64,000 bases of DNA, from contig NZ_CP166850.1 of assembly GCF_041346945.1 (NCBI RefSeq), positions 1,736,001 through 1,800,000 of the forward strand. Reading direction: 5' to 3'. This document shows, one piece after another, positions 43,730 through 51,772 of the stretch; position 1 is the stretch's first letter, and every line of letters begins with the position of its first letter. The notes below the pieces were generated by a model. The model made no database searches. It saw only the letters and a list, made by a program, of their open reading frames with translations, and was not told the DNA's origin. The DNA comes from Amycolatopsis sp. cg9 (GTDB taxonomy: Bacteria; Actinomycetota; Actinomycetes; Mycobacteriales; Pseudonocardiaceae). The position numbers were made by a program, and so were the translations under genes.

Positions 43730-43765
43730 TCTACACAGGTTCGACGAACGTCAATGTTGTGTAGA
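43730..43765. promoter_or_regulatory. Operator/promoter candidate upstream of boxC
   Basis: TCTACACA (43730-43737) and TGTGTAGA (43758-43765) are perfect inverted arms 20 bp apart and enclose a second palindrome, GTTCGACGAAC (43739-43749). A minus-strand TTGACG (43749-43754) could be the -35 box. It overlaps the 3' end of the upstream gene. A BoxR- or TetR-like repressor is inferred, but none is encoded next to it. Confidence 0.45.
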
Positions 43766-44188
43766 AACTTGATCTCGCGAAGTCACCCGGTTGAGCACCG
43801 CCCACGCCCACGTCACGAAGACCCACAGGGCCAGCGCCGCCGCCGAGTCGGTGAAGATCGTGGCGAACCAGAACGCCGGGACCTGCGGGACGCCGGCCAG
43901 GAAGTGCCCGGCGCTGGCCAGCCCGGACAGCGAGTAGACCAGCAGGAACGCGAGCGCGCGCGGATAGCTCCCCCGCTCGTAGGCGCGGTAGCCGAGCCAG
44001 CCGAACACCGTGAACAGCACCCAGCCGAACGCGACCACGACCTGCGTGACGAGCAGGGGAACGCCGGGGAGCGGCGGGTAGTCCGCCGCCCGGATGACGT
44101 TGTGCGCGTAGTGCAGCGTGGTGGTGAGCAGCGAGAAGCCGAGGATCGCGCGAAGCGGCGTCAGCCCCTTCTCGTGCAGAACGTCCAT
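43751..44188 (-). CDS. Four-helix integral membrane protein, unknown function
   Basis: A 145-residue membrane protein starting at ATG 44188 after CAGGGGGCTGGG. Four hydrophobic helices are seen at about residues 12-28, 45-70, 78-98 and 105-130, and the helix boundaries carry His/Tyr/Arg (TTLHYAHNVIRAADY). The family is not recognised. It lies 32 bp upstream of boxC on the same strand, but the operator-like repeat and promoter box between them suggest separate transcription. Confidence 0.65.
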   Translation of the reverse strand: MDVLHEKGLTPLRAILGFSLLTTTLHYAHNVIRAADYPPLPGVPLLVTQVVVAFGWVLFTVFGWLGYRAYERGSYPRALAFLLVYSLSGLASAGHFLAGVPQVPAFWFATIFTDSAAALALWVFVTWAWAVLNRVTSRDQVSTQH

Positions 44189-44235
44189 CCCAGCCCCCTG
44201 GATTTGATAGATCGCTCTAGCGACGATACTGCCGC

Positions 44236-44281
44236 CTCTTTCATAGGGAAAGTGCCGGGCGGCACTTTCCCTATGAAAGAG
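44236..44281. repeat. Perfect inverted repeat with 21-bp arms
   Basis: CTCTTTCATAGGGAAAGTGCC (44236-44256) is exactly complementary to 44261-44281 around a GGGC loop. It lies between the GNAT gene stop and the next minus-strand gene, so it can act as the GNAT transcript terminator. The CTTTCA/GAAAGTGC words echo the double palindromes at 21958 and 34051. Confidence 0.85.
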
Positions 44282-44286
44282 ACAAC

Positions 44287-45189
44287 TCAGACCAGGTCGA
44301 TGCGGTGCTGCGTCACCGGGTAACCCGCCTTCGCGAAGGCCTTGGCCATCGGGACGTTGCCGACGTCGGTGCCCGCGACGATCCGGTCGGCGCCGTGCCC
44401 GACCAGTTCGTGCGTGGCCTCGACCAGCAGGTCGTACGCGTAACCCCGCCCGCGGTGCTCCGGCACGACGGCGATGTAGCCGACCACCGGGTCGTAGGCG
44501 TTGCGGCTCGGCAGGCTGAGCCCGACGAGCTCGCCTTCGGGCGTGTACGCCAGCCGCCACCAGTCCCGCGGGGCCGGCATCCACTTCATGATGTCGAGGT
44601 CCTCCCGGGCCGCGGCGTCGAGGCCGTGCTCCTCGACCGTCTTCCGGACGTGCGCGTCGAGGCTGCCGACGTGCACCCGCTTGAAGACCTCGAGGATGAC
44701 GTCGTCGTCCGGCTCGGGCCGGAAGACGAGCCGTCCGGGACGTTCCGGCAGGCCGTTTTCCGGCGTCCAGCGGAACCGGTAGCGCTCGACGAGCTTGCGG
44801 TAACCCGCCCGCTCCGCCGCCTCGACCCGCGTGGTCACTTCGTGGGCGACGTCCGGGTCGTCCTGCCACGCGGGCGGCGTGGTCAGCGCGTACTCCGTGC
44901 GCAGCGGCGCCGTCTTCAGCAGCTCGACGCCCGCGTCGAAGTCGGTGAAGTCGAACCAGTCCAGCGCGATCGGTTCGTCGTCCACCGGCCGGGCCCACCA
45001 GGCCGCCCGCGCCACGACGACGTCGTCGCGCAGCGCGACCCAGGTCCATTCGGGCCGGTATTCGCCCTGCTTCGCCATCTCGGTGAAGTCGTTGCCGAGC
45101 AGCGTGCGGCCGACGAGACCGCGGTCGGGCAGGGAGGTGAAAAGTGCTTCTTCGCCCGCTTCGAGCGGGCGCACGACCAGTTCGGTCAT
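44287..45189 (-). CDS. GNAT-family N-acetyltransferase (two GNAT halves)
   Basis: A 300-residue protein with an apparent degenerate N-terminal GNAT half and a C-terminal active half (about 165-300). The acetyl-CoA loop is VVPEHRGRGYAYDLL, with V-x-x-H-R-G-R-G-Y the Q/RxxGxG/A motif. VPMAKAFAKAGYPVTQHR is the usual C-terminal block. The substrate is unknown. ATG 45189 has GGAAGGA upstream. It is preceded by an 18-residue leader peptide, nested stem-loops and a promoter-like pair of hexamers, so ribosome-dependent attenuation is plausible. Confidence 0.82.
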   Translation of the reverse strand: MTELVVRPLEAGEEALFTSLPDRGLVGRTLLGNDFTEMAKQGEYRPEWTWVALRDDVVVARAAWWARPVDDEPIALDWFDFTDFDAGVELLKTAPLRTEYALTTPPAWQDDPDVAHEVTTRVEAAERAGYRKLVERYRFRWTPENGLPERPGRLVFRPEPDDDVILEVFKRVHVGSLDAHVRKTVEEHGLDAAAREDLDIMKWMPAPRDWWRLAYTPEGELVGLSLPSRNAYDPVVGYIAVVPEHRGRGYAYDLLVEATHELVGHGADRIVAGTDVGNVPMAKAFAKAGYPVTQHRIDLV

Positions 45190-45211
45190 GGTGGTCCTTC
45201 CAGGAGTGCTG

Positions 45212-45260
45212 CGCGCTCCCGGTCAGACAGCCGGCACCCTCGCTGCGAGGTGGGAGCGCG
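45212..45260 (-). promoter_or_regulatory. Nested stem-loops in the GNAT leader (attenuator candidate)
   Basis: CGCGCTCCC (45212-45220) pairs with GGGAGCGCG (45252-45260), and inside it CCTCG (45238-45242) pairs with CGAGG (45246-45250). The structure spans the last codons and stop of the leader peptide. Ribosome stalling on the leader would disrupt it. Whether the stem blocks transcription or only the GNAT start is not visible. Confidence 0.5.
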
Positions 45261-45279
45261 TGATCGATTGGGTGATCAT
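45223..45279 (-). CDS. 18-residue leader peptide upstream of the GNAT gene
   Basis: A short open frame MITQSITRSHLAARVPAV starts at ATG 45279 behind a near-perfect ribosome site AAAGGAGGTG (45286-45295) and ends with TGA at 45223-45225, 33 bp before the GNAT ATG. The site is stronger than those of most genes here, which argues for real translation. No repeated codon for one amino acid is obvious, apart from Thr, Ser, Ala and Arg. A sensor of translation inhibition is the simplest idea. Confidence 0.55.
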   Translation of the reverse strand: MITQSITRSHLAARVPAV

Positions 45280-45319
45280 CGGTCCCACCTCCTTTCGCCC
45301 GGTCGAGGGTGCTTCCGCC

Positions 45320-45348
45320 ACCCTAGGGGACCGGCCGGCGGTGATCAA
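45320..45348 (-). promoter_or_regulatory. Sigma-70-like promoter for the leader/GNAT transcript
   Basis: On the minus strand TTGATC (45348-45343) and TAGGGT (45325-45320) are separated by 17 bp. They resemble -35 and -10 boxes and would start RNA near 45313, about 34 nt before the leader ATG. The -35 box overlaps the last codons of the GH3 gene. Confidence 0.5.
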
Positions 45349-47771
45349 CGGATTTTCTGGAGGACGATCCGCGTGCTCAGCCGCGGCTCGGCGTAGGAGT
45401 GCGAAGCCGCCAGGACGTACTCGCCCGCGATGTGCTGCCAGCCGTCCCGCCAGACTTCGGCGGACCGCGGCGCGATGACGATGTCGGTCTCGACGGCTTC
45501 GCCGGGCCCGGCTTCGACGCTCGCGAACCCCGCGAGCCAGCGGTCGGGCCGGTCGCCGCGCTCGGTCGGAGCCAGGTAGAGCTGGACTACTTCGCGTCCC
45601 CGCCGCTTTCCCGTGTTGCGCACGCGGACCCGGACGCGGGCCCCGCCTTCCTCGTCCGGGTAGCCGTCCAGTTCCTCGTACGCCCAGGTCGTGTAGCCCT
45701 GGCCGTGGCCGAACCAGTAGGCGGGCGGCCGGTCGGCGCGGGCCCAGGCGCTGTAGCCGATGTGGACGCCTTCGCCGTATTCGAGCACGCCTTCCCGCGG
45801 GGTCACATCGGTGACCGGCGCGTCTTCGAGCTTCGCCGGCCAGGTCGTCGGCAGGCGGCCGCCGGGTTCTTCGCGGCCGAAGAGGACGTCGGCGAGCGCG
45901 TCGCCGCCGGCCTGTCCGGGGAACCAGGTGAGCAGCACCGCGGCGACGTCGGCGCGCCACGGCAGTTCGACCGGGGACCCGGCGTTGACGACGACCACGG
46001 TGTTCGGGTTGGCCTCGGCGACCCTCGCGACCAGCTCGTCCTGCCGGCCCGGCAGGGCCAGGGAAGTCCGGTCGAAACCCTCGCTCTCGACCTCGGCGGT
46101 GGTGCCGACCACGACGACCGCGACGTCCGACTTCCCCGCCAGCGCAACGGCTTCGGCGAGCGCGGCGTCCGGGTCGGGCACCGGGCCGCGGTGACCGAGC
46201 GCGAACGTCACCCAGGCGAAGCTGCCCCTGGCGAACTCCGCCATCTCCGACGGGATCCAGTACGTCAGGCTGACGTCGACGAGTTCGCCCGCGGTCAGTT
46301 CGATCTCCCGGCGCTGCTCGTTCACCTGCATGACCGACGTGAAGACGTCCCCGCCGGGCGGCAGGTTCACGCCGTCGAAGAGGGTCTGGCCGGCGACGGT
46401 GAGGCGGAGGTCGCCGGGGCCGGTGACGGCGAAGGTGTGCGTGCCGCCGCGCTCCGGCAGGTAGGTGCCTTCGATCTCGACCGACGCGAGGGTGCTCAGG
46501 TCGAGCCCCTCCGGCAGTTCTCCGATCCAGGTGATTTTGGCTTCCCGGAGCGGAAATTCAGCCAACCGGGTGCCATCGGCGGCTTTGGCGATCGCGCGGA
46601 GCCGGAAATTGTCGGTGGCCGGCGGTAGCGTCGTCCGCGGATCGGCACCGGTGGCGAACGCCAGGTCGGTGCCCCGGGGAAGGGCCTTGCGGAGGCCGTC
46701 GAGAGGGGAGACGACGTGATCGGGGAACACGGTGGCACTGCCGCCGCCGAGGATCTTCGGGTCCGCGGCCAGCGCGCCGATGAGCGCGACGCTCTGCGGT
46801 TCGCGCAGGGGCAGCAGGCCGGTTTCGTTGCTGAGCAACACGAAAGACCGGTGCGCGACCTCGCGCGCGGTCGCGTCACCGTCCACAGGGGAGTGTTTCG
46901 GGGCCGGTGCCGCGCCGAGCGCGCCGGCCCGGTGGGCGAGCAGGAGCACGCGGCGGACCATTTCGTCGACGACGCTCTCGTCGACTTCGCCACCACGCAC
47001 GGCTTCGGCGAGCCGCGCGCCGAAAACCGTGCGGGGGCCGGGCATCGCCACGTCGAGGCCGCCGTTGGCGGAGGCGACGGTGTCGCGCGCGGCCAGCCAG
47101 TCGGAAACGACGAAGCCGTCGAAGCCCCATTCGCCGCGCAGCACGCCGTCGAGCAGTTCGGCGTGCTGGGTCATCGTGGTGCCGTTGACGCTGTTGTAGG
47201 CGGCCATGATCCCCCACGGCTTCGCGCGCCTCACGATGAGTTCGAAGGGCGCGAGGTAGAGCTCGCGCAGCGCGCGTTCGCCGACGTGGACGTCGGCGGT
47301 GAAGCGCTCGGTCTCGAAGTCGTTGGCGACGAAGTGCTTGACCGTGACGCCGACCCCGCCGTCCTGCACGCCGGTGACGTAGCCGGCGCCGATCATCCCG
47401 GTGAGGAGGGGATCTTCCGAGTAGCACTCGAAGTGGCGGCCGCCCAGCGGTGAGCGCTGGAGGTTGACCGTCGGGGCGAGCAGCACGTGCACGCCCTTGC
47501 GGCGGGCTTCCTGCGCGAGCAGGCGGCCGACGCGCACGGCGAGCCGCGGGTCCCAGCAGGCGGCGAGCGCCGTCGGGCTGGGGAGCGTGACGGAGGGGTC
47601 GTCCTGGCTCCAGCGGACCCCGCGGACGCCGACCGGGCCGTCGGAGAGGACGAGGGAGTCCAGGCCGATGTCCGGCAGGGCGGGCAAGCTCCAGACGTCC
47701 TGGCCGGCGAGCAGGCTCGCCTTGGCGTCCAGGTCGAGCTCGGCCAGCAGCGCGTCGACGTCGAAGCTCAT
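45345..47771 (-). CDS. GH3 family beta-glucosidase with PA14 insert
   Basis: An 808-residue glycoside hydrolase. Residues 1-300 are the GH3 N-domain with KHFVANDFETER and the nucleophile Asp224 in VVSDWLA. Then come the (alpha/beta) C-domain (about 310-390 and 540-690), interrupted by a PA14 carbohydrate-binding insert (about 385-530; LPERGGTHTFAVTGPGDLRL), and a C-terminal fibronectin-III-like domain (about 710-808). There is no signal peptide, so it acts inside the cell. This is typical for a broad beta-glucosidase/xylosidase. It is divergent from a TetR gene, with a 72-bp gap. Confidence 0.92.
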   Translation of the reverse strand: MSFDVDALLAELDLDAKASLLAGQDVWSLPALPDIGLDSLVLSDGPVGVRGVRWSQDDPSVTLPSPTALAACWDPRLAVRVGRLLAQEARRKGVHVLLAPTVNLQRSPLGGRHFECYSEDPLLTGMIGAGYVTGVQDGGVGVTVKHFVANDFETERFTADVHVGERALRELYLAPFELIVRRAKPWGIMAAYNSVNGTTMTQHAELLDGVLRGEWGFDGFVVSDWLAARDTVASANGGLDVAMPGPRTVFGARLAEAVRGGEVDESVVDEMVRRVLLLAHRAGALGAAPAPKHSPVDGDATAREVAHRSFVLLSNETGLLPLREPQSVALIGALAADPKILGGGSATVFPDHVVSPLDGLRKALPRGTDLAFATGADPRTTLPPATDNFRLRAIAKAADGTRLAEFPLREAKITWIGELPEGLDLSTLASVEIEGTYLPERGGTHTFAVTGPGDLRLTVAGQTLFDGVNLPPGGDVFTSVMQVNEQRREIELTAGELVDVSLTYWIPSEMAEFARGSFAWVTFALGHRGPVPDPDAALAEAVALAGKSDVAVVVVGTTAEVESEGFDRTSLALPGRQDELVARVAEANPNTVVVVNAGSPVELPWRADVAAVLLTWFPGQAGGDALADVLFGREEPGGRLPTTWPAKLEDAPVTDVTPREGVLEYGEGVHIGYSAWARADRPPAYWFGHGQGYTTWAYEELDGYPDEEGGARVRVRVRNTGKRRGREVVQLYLAPTERGDRPDRWLAGFASVEAGPGEAVETDIVIAPRSAEVWRDGWQHIAGEYVLAASHSYAEPRLSTRIVLQKIR

Positions 47772-47816
47772 GGGCCCACTCTACCTGGCGGTGAGTAGTG
47801 AAAGTTATGGTTCCGT

Positions 47817-47827
47817 GACAGCCTGTC
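47817..47827. promoter_or_regulatory. GACAGcCTGTC palindrome between GH3 and TetR genes
   Basis: An 11-bp perfect palindrome lies 17 bp before the TetR start and 46 bp before the GH3 start. TetR repressors often bind GACA/TGTC-type inverted repeats, so joint autoregulation and control of the glucosidase are inferred. Confidence 0.4.
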
Positions 47828-47843
47828 CCGTAGGCTCGGGATC

Positions 47844-48425
47844 ATGACCCGGGCCAGGGGCGCCGACCGCCGAGCGAGCATCGTCCGAGCGGCCTTCGAA
47901 GTGATCGCCGAACGCGGCTACCGCGGCACCTCACTGGCGGCGGTCGCCGAGCGCGTCGGCCTGACCCAGCAAGGGCTGATGCACTACTTCCCGACGAAGG
48001 AAGACCTGCTCACGGCCGTCCTGGAAACCCGCGACGAGTGGGACCTGCTCCACTTCGGCCACGCCCCACCGGGCGACGAGTCGGCGATGACGGTCAACCA
48101 GCTGGCCGACCTGGTCGACTACAACGCCACGCGGCCGGGCATCGTCCAGACGTACACGGTGCTGTCCGCGGACAGCGTCACCGAAGACCACCCGGCCCGC
48201 GCGTACTTCCACGACCGCTACACCCGCGTGCGAGCGGGCATGACGCAGATGCTGGAACGCCACCGCGACGAGCTCCCGCCGGGGACGACCCCGGAGCAAC
48301 TGGCCCCGATCGCCATCGCCGTCCTCGACGGCCTCCAGCTGCAGTGGCTGCTGGCCCCGGACGAGGTCGACATGTCCACGAGCTTCCGCACGTTCCTGAC
48401 GATGCTGGGCATCAAGCCCGACTGA
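47844..48425 (+). CDS. TetR/AcrR-family transcriptional regulator
   Basis: A 193-residue repressor. Residues 8-55 form the HTH: RRASIVRAAFEVIAERGYRG, TSLAAVAERVGLTQQGLMHYFPTKEDLL. The C-terminal ligand domain is of the TetR_C type with several Asp/His. It is divergent from the GH3 glucosidase, which is the probable target; a sugar-derived ligand is inferred. ATG 47844 is used. It converges with a MarR gene across the hairpin at 48445. Confidence 0.88.
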   Translation: MTRARGADRRASIVRAAFEVIAERGYRGTSLAAVAERVGLTQQGLMHYFPTKEDLLTAVLETRDEWDLLHFGHAPPGDESAMTVNQLADLVDYNATRPGIVQTYTVLSADSVTEDHPARAYFHDRYTRVRAGMTQMLERHRDELPPGTTPEQLAPIAIAVLDGLQLQWLLAPDEVDMSTSFRTFLTMLGIKPD

Positions 48426-48444
48426 CCCACCCGCCGCCCGCGAG

Positions 48445-48497
48445 GTCATGAACGACCCTTTCACCTCGTCCGACGCCATGAAAGAGTCGTTCATGAC
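48445..48497. repeat. Inverted repeat between convergent TetR and MarR genes
   Basis: GTCATGAACGACCCTTTCA (48445-48463) pairs with TGAAAGAGTCGTTCATGAC (48479-48497) with only two internal mismatches. It sits 20 bp after the TetR stop and 22 bp before the MarR end, suggesting a bidirectional terminator. Confidence 0.7.
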
Positions 48498-48519
48498 GTC
48501 CGCCGAGCCCTCGGCCGCC

Positions 48520-48966
48520 TCACCGCAGCCAGGGCTGGGCCGCCAGCTCCCGCAAGCGCCGCAACGTGCGCAGCGTCGTCTCCAAGTCCTCCTGCGACAC
48601 CTCCGCCGCCACCCCCTCGGCCCACTCGACCTGCGACCGCCCCAGCTCCCGCATCGCGGCCTTCGCCCGCCGCGTCAACGACAACAGCGGGGCACGCGCG
48701 TCCCCCGGGTTCGGCAGCCGGTCGAGCATCCCGTTGCGCAGCAACCGGTTCACCGTCTCCTGCACGCTCTGCCGGCGCAGCCCCCGCCGCCGCGCGACCT
48801 CCGCGGCGGTCGCCGGGCCGTCCTCCAGGAAGCCGAGCACCTGCCACTGCGCCGCCGTCAGACCGACCGGTTCGGTCAGGGCGTCGCCCGCCGCGAGGAA
48901 GCCGCCGTTGCAGGCGAAGACCGCGTCGATCACCCGGGTGAACGTTTCGGCTCGATGGGACCGCAT
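48520..48966 (-). CDS. MarR-family regulator
   Basis: A 148-residue MarR protein; ATG 48966 begins MRSHRAETFTRVIDAVFACNGGFLAAGD. The helix-turn-helix is ATAAEVARRRGLRRQSVQETVNRL (about 52-75) and the wing is PNPGDARAPLLSLTRRA. Its N-terminus has one Cys (Cys19) that might sense oxidants. It is divergent from a DUF1579 gene, and a 16-bp perfect palindrome overlaps both promoters; regulation of that gene and itself is inferred. Confidence 0.86.
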   Translation of the reverse strand: MRSHRAETFTRVIDAVFACNGGFLAAGDALTEPVGLTAAQWQVLGFLEDGPATAAEVARRRGLRRQSVQETVNRLLRNGMLDRLPNPGDARAPLLSLTRRAKAAMRELGRSQVEWAEGVAAEVSQEDLETTLRTLRRLRELAAQPWLR

Positions 48967-48985
48967 GCGTGCTAGTCTCGCACAA

Positions 48986-49001
48986 CGACAGGCACCTGTC
49001 G
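48986..49001. promoter_or_regulatory. CGACAGGCACCTGTCG operator between MarR and DUF1579 genes
   Basis: An almost fully palindromic 16-mer (CGACAGG-CA-CCTGTCG) is centred in the 49-bp gap, 19 bp from the MarR start and 14 bp from the DUF1579 start. Its position across both promoters and its length suit a MarR dimer. Confidence 0.6.
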
Positions 49002-49015
49002 AAATGGAGACGACC

Positions 49016-49483
49016 ATGGACATGCCCACCCCGGGTTCCGCCCACGACGCGCTGAAGGCCCTCGTCGGCGACTGGACCGGCACCGAGGAACTCGCCGCCT
49101 CGCCGTGGGCGCCGGCTTCGACCGCGCGCGCCGACTGCGGATACCGCTTGGCGCTCAACGGGTTAGCGGTGATCCAGGACTACCGCCAGCGCCGCGAAGA
49201 CGGGTCGGAGTTCCTCGGCCACAACGTCTTCACCGCCGACCCGGCCACCGGCGAGACGCTTTGGTACGGCTTCGACAGCTACGGCTTCCCGCCCGATTCA
49301 CCCGCCCGTGGCGACTGGACCGGCGCCACCCTGACCCTGGAGAAGAAGACAGCCCGCGGGGTGGCCCGGCACCGGCTCACCCCGGACGGGGACACGCTGA
49401 CGCACGAAATCGACGTCAAGCTGGGCGAAGACCGCGAATTCAGCCCATTCCTGCGCGCCCGGTACACCCGCGCCGAGGGGTAG
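49016..49483 (+). CDS. DUF1579 family protein
   Basis: A 155-residue beta-rich protein. HDALKALVGDWTGTEELAASPW and the following strands (DYRQRREDGSEFLGHNVFTAD, YGFDSYGFPP) are the DUF1579/lipocalin-like pattern. ATG 49016 is preferred over an in-frame ATG at 49004, because GGAG lies 6 bp before it. Function is unknown; the divergent MarR regulator suggests induction by a small molecule. Confidence 0.75.
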   Translation: MDMPTPGSAHDALKALVGDWTGTEELAASPWAPASTARADCGYRLALNGLAVIQDYRQRREDGSEFLGHNVFTADPATGETLWYGFDSYGFPPDSPARGDWTGATLTLEKKTARGVARHRLTPDGDTLTHEIDVKLGEDREFSPFLRARYTRAEG

Positions 49484-49785
49484 GAGGAAACGGGTGACAC
49501 CCCTCCCCCCGTGCACGAGGACGTCACCCGTTTCCGGTCTCTGCCAGCACATCCGCGGCCCTGTCGACCCAGGACGATCCGCGGCGCGCTATTTCACAAC
49601 AATGATTACTTATTCGGTGTTGCGCACTTTCGAGCCGTCCAGCGAGTGTGTCCTCCAATAGTGCCGGAGGCCCAGGGAAAACGATTACTTTCACCCGAAC
49701 GGCCCAGCCTCGATCACCGCCCGCACCCGCAGCCGCACGCAGCGGGCTCCCGGAATTGTCGGACCCCCGGAGTACAGATGAGGGC
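49484..49785. other. Spacer before the ABC exporter gene
   Basis: Besides the terminator hairpin, this 302-bp gap has an AT-rich patch around 49585-49625 (CAACAATGATTACTTATTCGG) that could be the exporter promoter. No gene or repeat is seen in the remainder. Confidence 0.5.
49486..49535. terminator. Hairpin after the DUF1579 gene
   Basis: GGAAACGGGTGAC (49486-49498) is perfectly complementary to GTCACCCGTTTCC (49523-49535) around a 24-nt loop. It starts 2 bp after the stop codon, which is the position of an intrinsic terminator. Confidence 0.65.
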
Positions 49786-51750
49786 GTGTCCAGACCCGCC
49801 GAACCGAAGCCGACGGACTCGCCCCCGCTGATCGGGGTCGAGAACGTGAAGATGCCCGAGTGGGCCCGCGTCGACGAGCGCGTGGCCTCCGCGGGCTTCG
49901 GCCAGGCCGTGCGCGCGCTGCCCACGGCGATCTCCGTCGTGCTGCGGCTGGCGTGGCGGACTTCACCGCGGCTGACGTTGCTGGCCGGCTTCGTGCACGT
50001 CGTTTCGGGCTGCGTCACGGCGTTCGGGCTGCTCGCCACCGCGAACGTCTTCACCGCGCTGCTCGAACAGGGCCCGACACCGGACCGGGTGCTGCAGTCG
50101 CTGCCCGCGATCGCGGTCGTCACCGGGTCGTACGCGGCGCGCGCGGCGCTGGACGCGGCGGTCGCCGTCGTCGAGGGTGCGCTGCGGCCGCGCGTCACCG
50201 CGGAGGCGGACGACGCCGTGACGGCGGCGGTGGTGCGCGTCGGGCTGATCGCGTTCGAGGACGCGGACTTCCGCGAACTGGCGCGGCAGGGCGCCCGGTT
50301 CGGCGTGCGGGCCATCGAGACGAGCCTGCGCCGGCTGGCCGACCTGACGTCCTCGGCGATCTCGCTCGCGGCGGCGATGATCACGGCCGGCCTGCTGAAC
50401 CCGTGGCTCGCGCCGGTGCTCCTGCTCGCCGCGGCGGCCGACGGCTGGGCCGCCGCGCGCGTCGCGAAGCTGAACTACCGGCACTTCCTCGACACGGTCG
50501 GGCGCAACATCCGCAAGTCGGTCGTCGAGGAGGTCGCCACCTGGCGGACGATGGCCCTCGAGCGGCACGCCTTGACGCTGCAGGAGCCGTTGCTCGGCGA
50601 GTACCGGCGGATCTCGCGCAGCCTCGCGCGGGAGGAGATCCGGCTGGCGCACCGCAGCAACCTGGTGCGCACGACCGGCCGGGCGGCAGCCGGGCTGGGC
50701 ACGGCGGTGGCGTACCTGGTGCTCGGCTGGCTGCTCTACAGCGGCGCGATGGAACTGGCGCTGGCCGGCACGGCGGTGCTGGCGATGCGCACGGCGTCGA
50801 CGGCGCTGTCCAACACCATGCGCGCGGTCAATTCGCTGTACGAAGACTCGTTCTACATCGGCTTCTACAACCAGCTGCTCGCGGAATCGCGGAAGCGCCG
50901 GCCACCGGAGACGTCGCTGGCCGCGCCGCCCGACCCGGACGAGATCCGGCTGGCGGGCGTCACGTTCACCTACCCGGGCCGCGAAACCCCGGCCCTGCGG
51001 GACGTTTCGCTGACCATCCGGCGCGGCGAGGTGGTCGCGCTGGTCGGCGAGAACGGCTCGGGCAAGACCACGCTCGGCAAGCTCCTCACCGGCCTCTACC
51101 CGCCGGACGAGGGCACGGTCCACTGGGACGACGTCGACCTGGCCCGGGCCGACCCGGCGTCGGTGCACGCGAACATCGCGGTGATCGCCCAGGAACCGGC
51201 GGAGTGGCCGATGACGGCGGCGAACAACATCACGGTCGGCCGCCTCGGCCGCGCGGACCCGGACCGCCGCGCGTGGCGGGAAGCGGTGGGCTACTCGGGC
51301 GCGGACGAGGTGATCGCCGCCCTGCCCGCCAAGGAGAACACCATGCTGTCGAAGAAGTTCGACGAGGGCCACGACCTGTCGGGCGGCCAGTGGCAACGCA
51401 TGGGCATCGCCCGCGGCATCTACCGCGACGCCTCGGTCCTGGTGGCCGACGAACCGACCGCGGCCCTCGACGCCCGCGCCGAAGCGCGGGTGTTCGCCGG
51501 CCTCCAGCACGCGAGCACGTCCCACCGCGGCCGCCGCACCACGGTCCTGGTCACCCACCGCCTGGCCAACATCCGTACGGCGGACCGGATCCTGGTCCTG
51601 GAGAAGGGCAGGCTGATCGAGGAGGGTACCCACGACGACCTGATCCGCGCCGGCGGGGTCTACCACGAGCTGTACGAGATCCAGGCCCGCGCCTACCGGA
51701 ACGGCCCTGCGGTGACACGTGGCGGATCGGACGGCGCCGTGGTCTCCTGA
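49786..51750 (+). CDS. ABC transporter, fused membrane and ATPase domains
   Basis: A 654-residue half-transporter exporter. The N-terminal ~380 residues hold six TM helices (starting TLLAGFVHVVSGCVTAFGLLA). The ATPase has Walker A VGENGSGKTT, signature LSGGQWQRM, Walker B VLVADEPTAALD and the switch His in VTHRLA. GTG 49786 was selected because a longer reading begins with a low-complexity 46-residue Pro/Thr-rich stretch in the promoter region. It forms a homodimer or pairs elsewhere; substrate unknown. The next hydrolase gene starts 23 bp downstream and may share the transcript. Confidence 0.85.
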   Translation: MSRPAEPKPTDSPPLIGVENVKMPEWARVDERVASAGFGQAVRALPTAISVVLRLAWRTSPRLTLLAGFVHVVSGCVTAFGLLATANVFTALLEQGPTPDRVLQSLPAIAVVTGSYAARAALDAAVAVVEGALRPRVTAEADDAVTAAVVRVGLIAFEDADFRELARQGARFGVRAIETSLRRLADLTSSAISLAAAMITAGLLNPWLAPVLLLAAAADGWAAARVAKLNYRHFLDTVGRNIRKSVVEEVATWRTMALERHALTLQEPLLGEYRRISRSLAREEIRLAHRSNLVRTTGRAAAGLGTAVAYLVLGWLLYSGAMELALAGTAVLAMRTASTALSNTMRAVNSLYEDSFYIGFYNQLLAESRKRRPPETSLAAPPDPDEIRLAGVTFTYPGRETPALRDVSLTIRRGEVVALVGENGSGKTTLGKLLTGLYPPDEGTVHWDDVDLARADPASVHANIAVIAQEPAEWPMTAANNITVGRLGRADPDRRAWREAVGYSGADEVIAALPAKENTMLSKKFDEGHDLSGGQWQRMGIARGIYRDASVLVADEPTAALDARAEARVFAGLQHASTSHRGRRTTVLVTHRLANIRTADRILVLEKGRLIEEGTHDDLIRAGGVYHELYEIQARAYRNGPAVTRGGSDGAVVS

Positions 51751-51772
51751 AATCCCCGACCCCGGAGGCCCG

